64,000 nt of DNA from Sipunculus nudus. Lineage: Eukaryota > Annelida > Sipuncula > Golfingiida > Sipunculidae. The first letter of the stretch is position 1; the number at the start of each line of letters is the position of its first letter. Below the pieces are notes generated by a model that was given only the letters and a program-made list of their open reading frames with translations, did no database searches and was not told where the DNA came from. The stretch spans positions 46,311,340-46,375,339 of the forward strand of contig CM049322.1 in assembly GCA_026874595.1 (NCBI GenBank). Reading direction: 5' to 3'. The translations under genes were made by a program, and so were the position numbers. Positions 1 to 12,264 of this stretch are shown here, piece after piece.

Positions 1-356
1 CCCATTGAAAAGCAGAGTGATAATAAAAAATATTGGACTTACACTTTTTACAATTGCCTATCTATAAATCTGATATGAGGGCCTGGACATGCCTTTTGAA
101 TTATTTTGGGCATTCATTACTGGATAATTTGCCCCAAGTTTGGTCTCTTATTGGAGAATGTGGGATATCAAATGTCATACTTGTTAGAAATCCATTATGT
201 CTGCCAGTTAGCCACCTTAGAAATTCTTTCTTTAGTGCAGTTTCAGTAATTTTTCTTTAATGTTTGGTCCGATTTAGAGAATGTTTGTTGTCTGATTTCA
301 GACTTGTCAGAAGTCCAATATGGCCACCAGGCAACCATCTTTTAATTCCTTTTGAT
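1..356. repeat. Two degenerate repeat units of about 120 bp
   Basis: Two related units begin near 139 and 262. Each starts with TTTGGTC, then a run like TTAGAGAATGT, then a CTTGTTAGAAATCCA or CTTGTCAGAAGTCCA phrase, then GCCACC and a TCTTT end. They look like diverged units of an interspersed or satellite repeat that may continue left of the window. The 75-codon open frame across it shows no domain. Confidence 0.45.
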
Positions 357-856
357 CATATTATCTCAAGAACAGTTAAAGTGAATGCAGTTGGATGTAT
401 ATTTATGTAATCTTGTAAAGGATTGGGTCAAATATTTCTGAATAAATATTACCATCATTTATAAAAGTGCAGTACAGTTGGCTTGTATTGAATAAAATTC
501 ATACAGAAGCACCTGTTTCTCAATAATTCTTGCATGTATTTCCTAGATTTTTGCTATATATTTTGATCTTATATTTGCTCTTTGTGGTGTTCCTTTGAGA
601 CTGACAGGTTTCAAGCAAGCTGTTGGAATAGTTCCTGATAGCTTAACAATCATGCATTTTCCTCAGACCATCAATTCACTGTGTTTTAACTAGACATAGG
701 TGATATATATTTCTGTTGTCATAGAAAATTTTCAACAAATTGGCAAATTGGTTCTTCAAAATTTGACTGGAAGTTGTGAATCTCAGTCCATGATGTCACA
801 GGTCATGCTTGGCAGCTGAGCGTCATGACCCATGGGTCACTTGTTTTCCAGTCCGG
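357..856. other. AT-rich intergenic, nothing recognised
   Basis: No long frame, RNA gene or repeat was seen. The last 60 bases lead into the 30-bp minisatellite. Confidence 0.5.
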
Positions 857-1345
857 CTCACGTGACTTTTTTACCTTCCGTTCCGTCTCACGTGACCTTT
901 AACCCCCCGGTACTTCTCATATGACCTTTAGTCCTTCCGAATCTTCTCACGTGACCTTTGTTTCTTCCAGTCTCTCTCACGTGACACTTTTACCTTCCGT
1001 TCCGTCTCACGTGACCTTTGTACCCTCCGAACCTTCTCACGTGACCGTTGTACCTTGTGGCCCTCCCTACATGACCTTTTTACCTTCCGGTCCATTTCAC
1101 GTGAAATTTGGATCGTCTACGGATACACACGTTCTAACGTGTCCACTGGATCTTCATTTCTGCTTCACGTGACCCTTTTACCTGCCGTTCCTTCTCATGC
1201 AACGTCTGTGTCCTCGGGTTCTTCTCACGCGGCTTTTGTACCTTCCGGTCTACATCACGTGACTTGTTTACCTTCCGGCCCTTCTCACGAAACGTTTGTG
1301 CCTTTGTGTTTTTCTCGCTCGGCCCTTGTATCTATTGGGATTTCT
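857..1345. repeat. 30-bp minisatellite carrying CACGTG in most units
   Basis: About 16 units of 30 bp. A unit reads roughly CTCACGTGACCTTTGTACC followed by TTCCGGTTCCT. The E-box palindrome CACGTG is intact in about half the units (near 859, 889, 949, 979, 1009, 1039, 1099, 1167, 1256) and mutated in the others. The period is divisible by three, so all plus frames keep a 10-residue repeat (SHVTFVPSEP-like), and two overlapping open frames of 83 and 100 codons result. They lack a start context or splice signals that would suggest a gene, so I read them as a by-product of the repeat. Confidence 0.8.
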
Positions 1346-2984
1346 CACATTCTTTAGCAGCTGCTGAACGTTTCCCTCCTTGACCTGTACTTCCATGTAA
1401 TTTACGTTCTTTATTGTTTTTGAGGGACATACTTCATTAGAATTTTATTTGGTTTTAAGCTGTTCTGTAAATTGAAAACATGAAACGATAACGATGCAAT
1501 CATACCTTCTTTGCAAACTACCATTGTAAGCAAATGATTTATTAAAAAGCACCCCACGAGTGCGGTGGTCTCGCGACACGAATATAGCCTAGTGTTTTGC
1601 CTATCAAGACACGTGGAAGGTCCATGGGGACATCATATCTACCTGACCTTATGTATGAAAGTTGTAAACTGGTTGCGTTTTGCCGGATCTGAAATGTCTG
1701 CTTTGTCCTACACGGAGTGTTATTGTTTTCCCAAGCACATACTAACCCAGTTTGAAAATGACGAAACAGCCGTTCAAAATGACAAAGTTGTTGGTAAATG
1801 CCGATAATCCTGTCTTACACCCGGTTCCGTTTATAGCATAAAAGTTTCAAAGACACGACAAATATGTCCGATACGTTCATGGATTTCTAGCGGTGTTAAA
1901 TAAAATAAGACCTCTTTGATATATATGTTTAATTCTCACTACAAGTGGAGAATGATTTATTAAGTTTTGGATCGTTCAACATAAAGTAGCCAAAATGGTA
2001 TTAAGGAAAGCAAGTCTTTCTACTCGCAAGAGAACAGATTTTCAATTTTCATATCAACGCATATTGTCCTAATTAACGCAAAGATAAGGGTAAGGATATA
2101 AATGTGTCATAAAAAGAGTAGAGACGAGAGAAGGAGGAAATTGCCGAGTAAAAGCCCGTTGTGAATCAGAGCTGGTCCACATACGAGGATTTGGACGGGG
2201 GCAGGGGGAATGGACGACCCAGCTTGGCAGGGAGACGTCAACCAGTGACCTATACCTACCATAAACAAACGGAGAGAACAAGACCAATTTTGACATGTAA
2301 GTAAATGTGGCTGAGGGCAGCGGGGGGCCTGGTTAGCGGGTCCCGGGGAGGACGCCTCCATTACGTATAGGCCAGCGTTATGTCTGCCCAGGACCGAAGG
2401 GACCAGAGCGGGTCCCCAGGCGCTGATAAGGAACGGCCAAAACACAACCAGCGTCTTGTCGTACACCATCTCAGGCGGCAGGAAGACCACGTGACCTCAT
2501 CACATGACTACGCCCACCATCGCACGGGTTTGTGAAAACAAATTTTTTGGACTGAATATAAGTTTTATTTGAGAAATACCCCTGTTTCCATCACACTTGT
2601 TTAAAAAGGGAATGGTAAGTTTATCATCGTTATTGAGTTTAATAGACGCCGTAACTATCTAAAGATAGGTGACGACAGAGTTGACGCATATGTTATAGCG
2701 GTTTAATAAACACAGTTTATAAAATTAATTAAAGCAGGTTTGCACTCTGTGCTACAACTTGGAACGGACTTTCTGCTCTAGTGAACTGAACCGCAAGTTA
2801 AAACTTACGTCCCTAAATACAAAAAGGGTCTTTTGATGCTCAGGTATAGTATATTCTGCAGAAGTTTGTTATACTGCTAACTCCTCTATAAAGAAGTACT
2901 CGCATGCAGGTACGATACTTTTGAGCCTTAGGGGCCCAGGAACAGTACGGTCCTGGGAGGGTGTGTGTTAATCAGTGGCGCCAT
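1346..2984. other. Unique intergenic with a GC-richer stretch at 2100-2520
   Basis: Mostly AT-rich. The 2100-2520 stretch is clearly richer in G and C and carries a CCACGTGACC site near 2488. On the minus strand it holds a 127-codon open frame (2490 to 2107) with a hydrophobic middle that I could not match to any family. It may be regulatory DNA or an unrecognised exon. No splice pair was convincing. Confidence 0.35.
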
Positions 2985-3000
2985 TTATATATAATATTTC

Positions 3001-3031
<31 letters not shown>

Positions 3032-3062
3032 ATATATATATATATTATATATCATCTATATA
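2985..3062. repeat. (TA)n-rich tract
   Basis: Interrupted TA dinucleotide repeats broken by TTTATATA and AATATA. Confidence 0.8.
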
Positions 3063-6000
3063 CCTTTTGTGTCTGTATGACACATTTCAAATATATTACA
3101 ATTGCGTAAAAGGTTTAAGAAAATGTTTTGTTTCCAGTATAGGTTAATTCTAAACCAGGTCTCGATATATTTCATTGTAAAATTCATAAATGGAACCAAA
3201 GTATATAATTGTAGTTATTAATATATTTTATTTCAAATGTATAAATGTAATTCTCTGAATAGCAGGGGGAATGATCACATTGACCATCCCCTTAAATTAA
3301 AAATTTTGGGGTGGGGATATATATCCCTCATCTTCCTTTATTGCCGCTCCTATTGCGCATGTGCTATTTAAAATGTTTTAAATCTCAATGTAATTTCTTT
3401 AGATGCACGCGTCACGGTGCTAGTTTTCAGTTAAGCAGTGGTCGAGAAAGGTTAACATGTTTATGCATTTTAGAGTGAAACCAAATCATAGATAAGGATG
3501 ATTTTCACACGTCCGAGAATAAAAATAATGATGGAGTCATGATATGATCATTAAAACTGAGTTCTTATATTTAGCAAAAAAAGTTAAACGCCTCTGGACT
3601 ATTTCTTCGGTTTGGGCATTCAAAGATGTACGATGAATGTTCGTATAAGAATGAACATTGCACTTTTAGGAAGACTGTTCTATAGTACATTTAGACCAAT
3701 TTTTATATATTTATCATAAAATGTTTCGGGGATGAGCCGTTCATGGCTTTATATCCGGGTTCGTAATCACACGATGATTGGTCAGGGTTGCTCTGCCCGA
3801 GACAAGACGCATTAAATAATTATCTGAGCGGTAACATGAAAAACCTCTTCTTCTAATTATATTATTCGTAGGTACAGCATTACACCACTCCTTTACTCAA
3901 TTTGTGTCTATACTGCAATTTTAAAGCCCAACCACATCCCTCCAAGGGCCGCGTAATCAAGACAAATGGACTCTTTTATAAATCATAGGCGGCCGGGCCG
4001 CATAGCACAAAGACTAAAACACGCGGGATCAATGTGAATTGAGGTTTTGTTGGACGCTCATTGAGTGTGGAATGGGAATACTGCTTAGGCGAGGCAGGGC
4101 GGGTTAGATGCTCCATTTGTTGCCGAATTCCTGAATTATCTCCAAAGCTAGCGCCAACATAATGTACCTTACTTAATCTGTTAGTCTCTCCGAGTCCTGA
4201 CGTCACTACATCAAGCACTAGCTTTATTGGAAGTACGCTAATACAGCATTCACAGACAAAACTTTTAAATGTTCTTCAAAGCTATCAAATCCTAAGAAGA
4301 AAAAGGCACCAGATGTGATCTAATGGAGAGTAGTGGGAACTCACGGGGTGGTGGTCAAGTCAAGCAAGCTGGGTTAACTGGGCTTATTTGGTATTATCGG
4401 TGTACAGAACACAAAAGTTCCGGCTTCACATCAAGTCAGCCTTCCTGTATTCATTTTCTCATTAACGTCTTTGTCGGCGTCCCTTGGCTCGCTCTCTCCC
4501 CCTCGGCTGCGGTTCTGTCGTTCCTCCTCACTCAGATTCTCGTCTGGCTAACCACTCAGCTGTTTTGATAGATAGATCGATTGATAAACACCACCATTTA
4601 GAGTAACGAGCCTGCTTGTCATGTTTTAAGTGACACCGCCATTTTGACTTTTTTTTAAACTTACAGAAGCTTGTTGTGAGCTAGTCCTTTTGGGTTGTCA
4701 CTATAGCGACGCTCGAGGACCCTTGACGACCAAGCCACAAAGAAAACCGTAATTACTCCTATTACCGTAAATACTTCAAATAATATGATCTCGTTATAAG
4801 GCGGTGCAGCCTTATTAAACCGCTGCCAGGATGAGATCTATCAGGGACGACGTATAGATTGTTGGGCTACAAACATTTAAGTCACGTGGTAGTCACGTGA
4901 CGGTGTTGAATAGAGAGCAATATTATGTCACACTTATAAAAAATGACATACACACGCATATTTATATTCACTGGTGAACTTGGATGTAAGTCTGTACATT
5001 TGTTACCAAGACAAACGTTGGAGCCATGTTTCCCGTGTTTGGCCGCAATTCATATATCCATTCATTTTATCGTGAACATTAATTATCAGTTATTAATCCG
5101 GAAACCCTGGAGTTTCTGGTATTAACTGATTATCAAAAAGATAAGCTTGAAATCCTTTCATTCGATGGTGACGTTATTACCACATTCCAAATCGTGAAAA
5201 CCTTTCATTTTAAAGAGTGTACTAATTACAATACACAGTTACAGCAGATAATTATATAAATGTGTCAGAAATGCTTATTATAAATGGGTTAATTTTCCTG
5301 ATTGGAGCAACTATGATAAAAACTTGGTAATTAAATGAAAGACATATTGCAACTATCAAATTCCCTGACATTTTCCTATATTACCACACTTAAAATAATA
5401 GAGGTATATGGGCTTCAATGAAACGCTCATTAATTTAGTATATGTATTCGTATAGTCTTCTGGAAGTCTACAGATAAATAATGGAGACAGCTGACAGTTT
5501 CCTCTACTCAGTCAATTCGGAGATGGAATTGTAGCCATGAAATATATCAATATATGATGGTTTGAAAGAAGCAATTTCTGAAGTAGTGTTATATGGAAGG
5601 AAGGATGCATAGCTTTATCATGACTTTATCACCCAGTCACGTGGACGGTAAATCCGCAGTCATAGGATCAGCAGTCTCACAGTCGCTGGTGAATTGAACA
5701 AGATGTAAGAAGCGGGAACTCGGACTAGCCATCAGTTTCTGTGGCTTCACATATACACGTGCTGGTGCCGCCGGTCACCGCTCACTTACCCGCTTTTTAC
5801 GGTCGTCTGCTCTGATTAAGTCTCGCGGATCCATAGAGGCAGAGAGCCATATTGGCGACAATCAAGACATTATATTAATACAATCAGGAATTCATGAATT
5901 TATTCCCTGAATAATCAGAAACATATTGCTTTCCTGTAATGCAGGCTGCTACGTGGTGTCTCGTTTCTTGTTCCTGCGTCATAAAAATCCGCTCCCGAAG

Positions 6001-6563
6001 CCATATATAACCAGCGACCAGGCGGATTGAGTGTTCCATGTCACGTGACTTTGGTATCAGAAGTTCATTGTCGTGTTTTTAGTAAAGAGAACCAATTTTG
6101 AAGCGACAACTAGTTATCGTAGATTGTCATTAGCGGAACACTAAGTATGAGGGAATTGTATTTATGCTAGCGCCTGGGCAGCCCAATTAAGGAGAGACTA
6201 TTCTAGCAGCCAAAATCAGCGTAGTGTATTGTCTGGCACTGATGGCCCGTGACAAAATATCCCGAGTCATTTCTTCATTTTCCTGAATCAGCTTTATTCA
6301 ACGGTAACGCGTTCCGACACTCCCAATCAATTAAAGGATAAAAGTCCGCGCATTTTATGATTAATACACCTGCAGTTTCTTCTTAAAAGGATTAATGATG
6401 GGGAAGAAAAACGGCTTCAATGTACAAAACGAGCCTAGTGGGAGGAGCTTTCCCTCTAATTGGAAGCCAGTAAACGGGATTTAAAAGCAAGTTACTTTCA
6501 CCGATAGTCACTAGCAACCTCGCTGTACATAACACCAAGCGGCAGCATAAAACGCCGTGTTTA
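3063..6563. other. Unique intergenic DNA, no gene seen; possible regulatory DNA
   Basis: Non-repetitive sequence without a supported coding exon. It includes TCACGTGG and TCACGTGAC near 4881 and 4893, CACGTGG at 5638 and GTCACGTGAC at 6041. Between about 5640 and 6330 the base composition is balanced and many short open frames end quickly, as expected for non-coding DNA under possible constraint. Confidence 0.4.
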
Positions 6564-6902
6564 GGCCAAAATAAAAAAAAGGTATGGTTCTCTGGCACTT
6601 TTTTTTTCAGAAATCAATGCGGGCGGGCGCTTTTTTTTTTTTTAAATTTTTTGGTATGTTTCGACAAAAATGTCAAATGATAAGGGAAAAGCATGAAAAT
6701 AACAGTTTTATTTTGCTAAATAAGTAAAAGCACTACAAAACCAAAGAAATTGTATGGTTTATCTTCTTGAAAGAAATGTCAGAGCTGCAGCAGCTCAAAA
6801 TTGGAAAGTTTCTTTGTAAAATCAAAAAGAAAATTTGTTGATGCGGGGGTTTAAAATTGATGCGGGCGGTGCCTGAGAACCATACCTTTAATTTTTTTGG
6901 CC
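6564..6902. mobile_element. MITE-like element with about 34-bp inverted ends (copy 1)
   Basis: The left end reads GGCCAAAATAAAAAAAAGG then TATGGTTCTCTGGCAC. The reverse complement of the right end reads GGCCAAAAAAATTAAAGG then TATGGTTCTCAGGCAC. About 300 bp lie between, with the phrase GCGGGCGGGCGC just inside the left end and TGCGGGCGGTGCC inside the right. No coding capacity. It is a non-autonomous DNA transposon; the superfamily is not clear because no clean target duplication was seen. Confidence 0.7.
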
Positions 6903-7439
6903 TTACTGCTAGTCTGACCAGCATGTGTTCACCTTCGGTTTATTTTTTGTACCCCTCGTTTGAAATGAGTTTAATGTATAGGCGGGCCGCGGGAAAACTT
7001 CTGAGGAGGGTAAGAACATTGTAAAGCCGGGAAAAGGAATATATTAAAGACATATTAACGGTATTGTAAAAAACCCGGGGAAAATAATGTTCTACAGACA
7101 GCTTGACGAAATCGTCTTCCAATCTGATTAACGAAATTGTAAAAGAGGGGGCAACTAATTAAATTATTTTAAAATGCCTGACACGCGCGGAGTAGACGAA
7201 TTATTAAACCTGGCTTAAAGATATTCTATAAACACAATAAATTGTACTTTATAATTACAGTCAGATAATAGATATTAAAAATTCATGACAAGGGACAGCT
7301 TACTGGATGGAAAAGCCATTGTAAAAAGTAAGTAAATAACATCTTGATTAACGTCAAAATAATATTAAACTGAAATTTTAGGGTAAGCGACTATTTGCAC
7401 ATTAGAAACAGGTCATTGCAGTGTTGGGTTAAAAAAAAT
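6903..7439. other. Spacer between two MITE copies
   Basis: AT-rich, with no gene or repeat seen. Confidence 0.4.
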
Positions 7440-7735
7440 AATAATAAAAGGTATTGTTCTCAGGCACCGCCCGCGTCAATTTTACCCCCCCCCCCCCCAT
7501 CAACAATTTTGATTTTGATTTTCATCTTTCAAGGAGATCAGATAATAAAATTTTGATAATATTTCCTTTGTTGTGTAGTGCTTTTACCTGTTTATAAAAA
7601 AATATGTTATTTTCATGCTTTTCCCTGATCATATGACATTTTTATCAAACTATACAATAAATGTAAAGATAAAATATCGCCCGCCCGCACTGGTTTCTGA
7701 AAAAAAAGTGACTGAGAACCATAATTTTTTGGGCC
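7440..7735. mobile_element. MITE-like element, copy 2, inverted relative to copy 1
   Basis: Left end AAAGGTATTGTTCTCAGGCAC, right end GTGACTGAGAACCATAATT followed by a GGGCC. The internal phrase CGCCCGCCCGCAC near the right end matches the reverse complement of the left interior of the 6564-6902 copy, so the two lie head to head about 540 bp apart. It contains a run of 14 C at 7485-7498. Confidence 0.65.
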
Positions 7736-7827
7736 TTGGAAAGTTAGGGGAATTATGAATGCAGAGGAAAAACAAAAACGTATAGAACTTGGCGTAAAAT
7801 GTATAGTAAGTATTTCTTTAAAATGAT

Positions 7828-9755
7828 GGGCCTACATGGCGAACTGGGTACAGTGAGGTTTTGTTTAATTGATGGACCTGCATGGCGACGACCTGGGTGC
7901 AGTGAGGTTTCGTTAGATTGACGAGCCTGCATGGCGCTTTGGGGTATACAGTGAGGGTTTCGTTAATTTGATGGACCTGCATGGCCACCTGGGTACAGTG
8001 AGGTTTCGTTAAATTGATGGACCTGCATGGCGACCTGGGTACAGTGAGGTTTAGTTAAATTGATGGGCATGCATGGCGACCTGGGTACAGTGAGGTTTCG
8101 TTAAATTGATGGCCCTGCATGGCGACCTGGGTACAGTTAAGTTTAGTTAAATTAATGGGCCTGCATGGCAACCTAGGTACAGTGAGGTTTTGTTAAATTG
8201 ATGGACCTGCATGGCGATTTGGGTACAGTGAGGTTTCGTTAAATTGATGGGCCTGCATGGCGACCTGGGTTCAGTGAGGTTTCTGAAAAAAAGTGACTGA
8301 GAACCATAATTTTTTTTGCCTTGGATTGTTAGGGGAATTATGAACGCAGAGGAAAATAACCGTATAAAACTTGGCGCAAAATGTATAGTAAGGATTTCGT
8401 TAAAATGAAAGGCCTACATGACAAACCGGGTACAGTGAGGGTTTCGTTAATTTGATGGACCTGCATGGCGACCTGGGTACAGTGAGGTTTCGTTAAATTG
8501 ATGGACCTGCATTTCGACCTGGGTACAGTGAGGTTTAGTTAAATTAATGGGCCTGCATGGCGACCTGGGTACAGTGAGGTTTCATTAAATTGATTGGCCT
8601 GCATGGCGACCTGGGTACAGTGAGGTTTCGTTAAATTGATGGGCATGCATGGCGACCTGGGTACAGTGAGGTTTGCGTTAAGTTGATGGGCCTGCATGGC
8701 GACCTGGGTTCAGTGAGGTTTGCGTTAAGGGGCTTATATTGTGACCTTGATACAATAAAACTTTCACTAAAGTCCATTTCCCAGGATCGTGACCTTGTAC
8801 AGTAAGATTTGCATTTAGTTGAGGGACCTGGATTAAGACCTGGGTATAGTGAGATTTGCGTTGTTAGGCCCGCACAGTGATCCTGGTACAGTGAGGTTCA
8901 TATTAATTTCACGGGCTCTATTCATTTGCCCAGATTGTGAGTTTGCATAGTTAGATTTGCATTAAAACTGTTGGGCCGGGATTATGATCTGGGTACGGTG
9001 AGGTTTACGTTTAAATGATGGGCCTGGATTTAGAGTTTTTGGTTAGGAAGGATTAAAACCTGATTCAGCTGTAGAGTGAGGTTTGCGATTAGTTTTACAT
9101 TAAGTTGATTTGCTGGATTGTGACCTTGCACAGTGAGATTTGTTTTAAATTAATGGGCATGGGTTTAGCCCTGGGAACAATGGGACTTGCGATGAGTTGA
9201 AGGACTGCACTGGTATCTTTGTACAGTGAGGTTTGCATTCAGTTGATGAACCGGGATAGTGGTTTCGGGAACAGCGAGTTTTGCGTTAATTAAACGGGGT
9301 CAGATTGTGACCAGGATACAGTGAGTTTTGCCTGGATTTTGACCTTGTACAGTGAGATTCGCATTAACTTGATGGGTCGGAATTTAGACCTGGGTACAGT
9401 GAGGTTTTCCTTATGTTGATTTGCCGGGAGTGTGACTTACTTAGGCCTACAGTGAGGTTTGTGTTAAATTCGTTTGCCTGGAGTTAGACTTTGAACATTG
9501 AGATGTGCATTAAGTTGATGGGTCAGAAGTTAGACCTATGAACAGTGAGGTTTTCTTTATGTTACAGTGAGATTTTCTTATGTAACTTGCGTACAGTGAG
9601 TTTTGTGTTAAGTTCAGTTGCCAGGATTTTTTACTTTGTTCAATGAGATTTGCATTAATTTGATGGGTCGGAAGTGAGACCCTCAGTACAATGCGATTTG
9701 CTTTATGTTGATAGGCCGGCAGTGTGACCTGAGTACAGTGAGGTTCTCGTTAACT
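7828..9755. repeat. 46-bp minisatellite, about 42 units
   Basis: The unit is close to GATGGACCTGCATGGCGACC then TGGGTACAGTGAGGTTTCG and TTAAATT. Units from about 7940 to 8740 are nearly identical. From 8740 to 9755 they diverge strongly and vary in length, as at an old array edge. A higher-order duplication is embedded: 8281-8420 repeats 7698-7840, including the right end of the neighbouring MITE copy. No coding significance seen. Confidence 0.9.
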
Positions 9756-10120
9756 TGATGGACCGTAAGAAGCAGGTGCAAGGATGCCTGCTTTATCACT
9801 GTCAGCTGGCGTTGTCCGGCGGGCGTGAGGCCACTGTTTATGATTCCAGTCAATTCGGCCCGAGACAACTAGTCGCACGTTACGATTTAGTAACGAAAGT
9901 AAAAGCTTCAAATGTCTTGTTTGATTTCAGTTTTAATAGGAGCAGAATGATCGATGTCATGAGATCGATAAAGTCATGAATAATAGTCCTTTTTGGCTCC
10001 GTCTTTTCTGACTTTTGCCAAATGAAAACTACACTACCAATTCTTACCAAGTCTATATTATCTATATTATACTTTAATACGATACGTAATGGTGCTTGAA
10101 TATTTTTGCAATTAAACTTT
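9756..10120. other. Unique sequence between two arrays
   Basis: Short open frames occur on both strands (9755-9979 plus, 9868-9683 minus), with no recognisable product. Confidence 0.35.
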
Positions 10121-10400
10121 TTTACTGCACAAAGTAATCATGCTTTGGTAATTAAACTTTTATACTTCAGATGTTAATTTCCTTCATGTTTTGGTATTTA
10201 AACTTTTATACTGCGCATGATAATGTTATCATAATTTGGTAATTAAACTTTTATGTAGCACATGTTAATGTTATCATAATTTGGTAATTAAACTTTTATA
10301 TAGCACATGTTTATGTTATCATATTTTGGTAATTAAACATTTATCCTGCTCATAATAATGTTATCGTATTTTGGAAATTAAACTTCCGTAACATACATAT
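10121..10400. repeat. About 45-bp tandem repeat, 6 units
   Basis: Units contain TTTGGTAATTAAACTTTTAT, then a GCACATGTTAATGTTATCAT-like half. They begin near 10143, 10190, 10233, 10278, 10325 and 10370. The last unit is the most diverged. Confidence 0.8.
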
Positions 10401-11294
10401 TGTTGTCTTATTTTGGCTTATAAACAATTATTACGCAAATACAATACGGTCAATATACGTCTGTGATTTCATAGGTATGCATAATATATTAATGATAAAA
10501 GATCAGTTAAAATGATCATTTAAAAGAATAATTATTAGTATAACGAACAATCGAATATTTTAAGGTATTATCGTAAAAGTTCCAAATTTATTTAGTACAA
10601 ACGCAGGCCTGTTCTGTGCGACGTACATATGTTGTATTGGGAATTAAATAAATAAGTGGGTTTCCTTTCAGTTTCTTCTATCGTACGGTTTCGTTCTGTT
10701 CCTCTTGTGGACGCCTTTGTAATCGCACTTAAAGAAGACCACGTGACCACGATTCTCTCAGGACCACAAAAAGGTTATCTTTTCTTTGACGGCCCCGTAT
10801 TCTTTTCTAAGAGACCTTCGTATCACACACAAGTGAAATAAACACTTTTTTCGACGTTCCATCTATACGGTTTATTGTCACTGGACACATTTTTCTTTAT
10901 TATATGTCTTCCACAGACTGAGCCTAATGTAGTAAAGTAAAAGTCACGAAATTATTGATGCGGGAACTTCTTCGATGATTTGTCATAATGGGTATATATA
11001 TATATATATCTATCTACAGATATATCCTACCTTGAGGAAAATTCCTCACTTTTGAAATGTCAAGGGTCAGATCATGCCGTCGCAACATATGTCATCCAAA
11101 AATGGTATACACAGAACCCTTTATCATCAGGGGACTGTAGCAGTGCTAACAGAAATCCTGTTACCGGAAAAGGGTTTGGAGTTGGCACCATGACTCTGGT
11201 AGAAATGAACTTTGTGTTAAAGATTTTGCTTTTAGGTGGAGGAAACAGCCTTTAAGTATTCTATCTTATATAATCCTTAATCTAAATATGTACA
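10401..11294. other. Unique intergenic with a small (TA)n
   Basis: A pyrimidine tract ending TTTCAG at 10667-10672 precedes a short open stretch with a CCACGTGACC site near 10739. It could be an acceptor, but no partner exon was found. TA repeats lie near 10992-11010. Confidence 0.35.
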
Positions 11295-11560
11295 TCTGCA
11301 GAGTTCCATTTCGGGTTGGTACCTCGTAACATGATATTTTGTATCCTTGTTTCAAACAGGCCCGTTGTCTACCGCACGTACAGGTCATGGGTGTGTAATC
11401 TACCCCATTGCTGGTTCAAAACACCGAGACTCACTGGTTTGTGGGTGATAAAATGCTTAAAAGCACAGCTTTTCAATTAAGCCTGCAGAGCGCTCATCCT
11501 AGTTGGGGGCTGAACGTGAAAAATATCAGCGCTTTTCGTCTGACATTCGATCTCACAATC
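11295..11560 (-). mobile_element. Degraded tRNA-derived SINE, copy 2
   Basis: Aligns by eye with 24054-24378 over its whole length. Shared phrases are TCTGCAGAGTTCCATT at the start, ACACCGAG, TGAGAGTGAAA versus GTGGGTGATAAAA, AAGCCTGCAGAGCGCTCA versus AAGGCTGCAGAGCACTAA, and a final ATTCGAACTCACGAT versus ATTCGATCTCACAAT. The tRNA-like head lies at the right end, so the element reads on the minus strand. It is older than the other copy. Confidence 0.65.
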
Positions 11561-12264
11561 TTTTTAGTTTTTAGTCAATCTTTTAAAGTTTTTAGTCCTG
11601 TGCCACCCCGTGTTACGTTGTCCCAAACTAAATGGAAATATTCTAATGCACTCGATAAGATGAATAATTAGATAAGACAGCATATTACTTGAGGCGTGAA
11701 ATAAACTAGAAAAATATTCAATAAAAACTGAAAATAAACTTATAATAAACCCAGTGGTCTGATATCACCCATGCAGGGATCGCGAAAAAAGCCTCCCCTC
11801 GACGACCCTGAAAGTTAGGTCAAGGTAAAAAAATAAATATTAGGTGCATATTTGTCACCTATTCTGACCAAAGTCAGTTTTTTTTAAATCAACAGTATAC
11901 GATCTCAATGCGATTGCCACCTTGTTGTACGGAGGCAGTACTCACACGTGCTGCTCACGTACGATGCCCTTACTAACTCGCATGTTGTAAGTGCGTGCAA
12001 GTGCGATGAACGTGAGTTTTTCCGGGATGTTTGGGTTGAATACGTAGCCCGAACGCAGCGAAAGTTCCTCCTGCACTAAAAATGCTACGGCGTGTCTGCG
12101 TGCTCCCAAATCCGTACTGAGGCGGTACTCACCACGTAGGGATCCCCAAGTTTTGCCCTCGTTTTTGCAAGTAGACAGCACGCACTTGCAATTACGGCGG
12201 GTTGGGACCACGGCTTTACTCGAATACTTGTTCATTGTTTGTCGTTCGTGTATTCCTGTTGTGT
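11561..12264. other. Flank of the long inverted-repeat element
   Basis: From about 11935 the sequence becomes rich in CG, CGTG and TACG words like the element that follows, and may belong to it. Open frames here (12235-11942 minus) have no recognisable domain. Confidence 0.35.

Noticed and set aside
857-1357. Repeat protein of 10-residue units (SHVTFVPSEP-like)
   Set aside because: All three plus frames stay repetitive because the unit is 30 bp. No start, signal peptide or splice sites, and the units mutate without regard to codon position.
2107-2490. Membrane protein exon on the minus strand
   Set aside because: A hydrophobic stretch exists, but no family pattern, no acceptor/donor pair and no neighbour exons.
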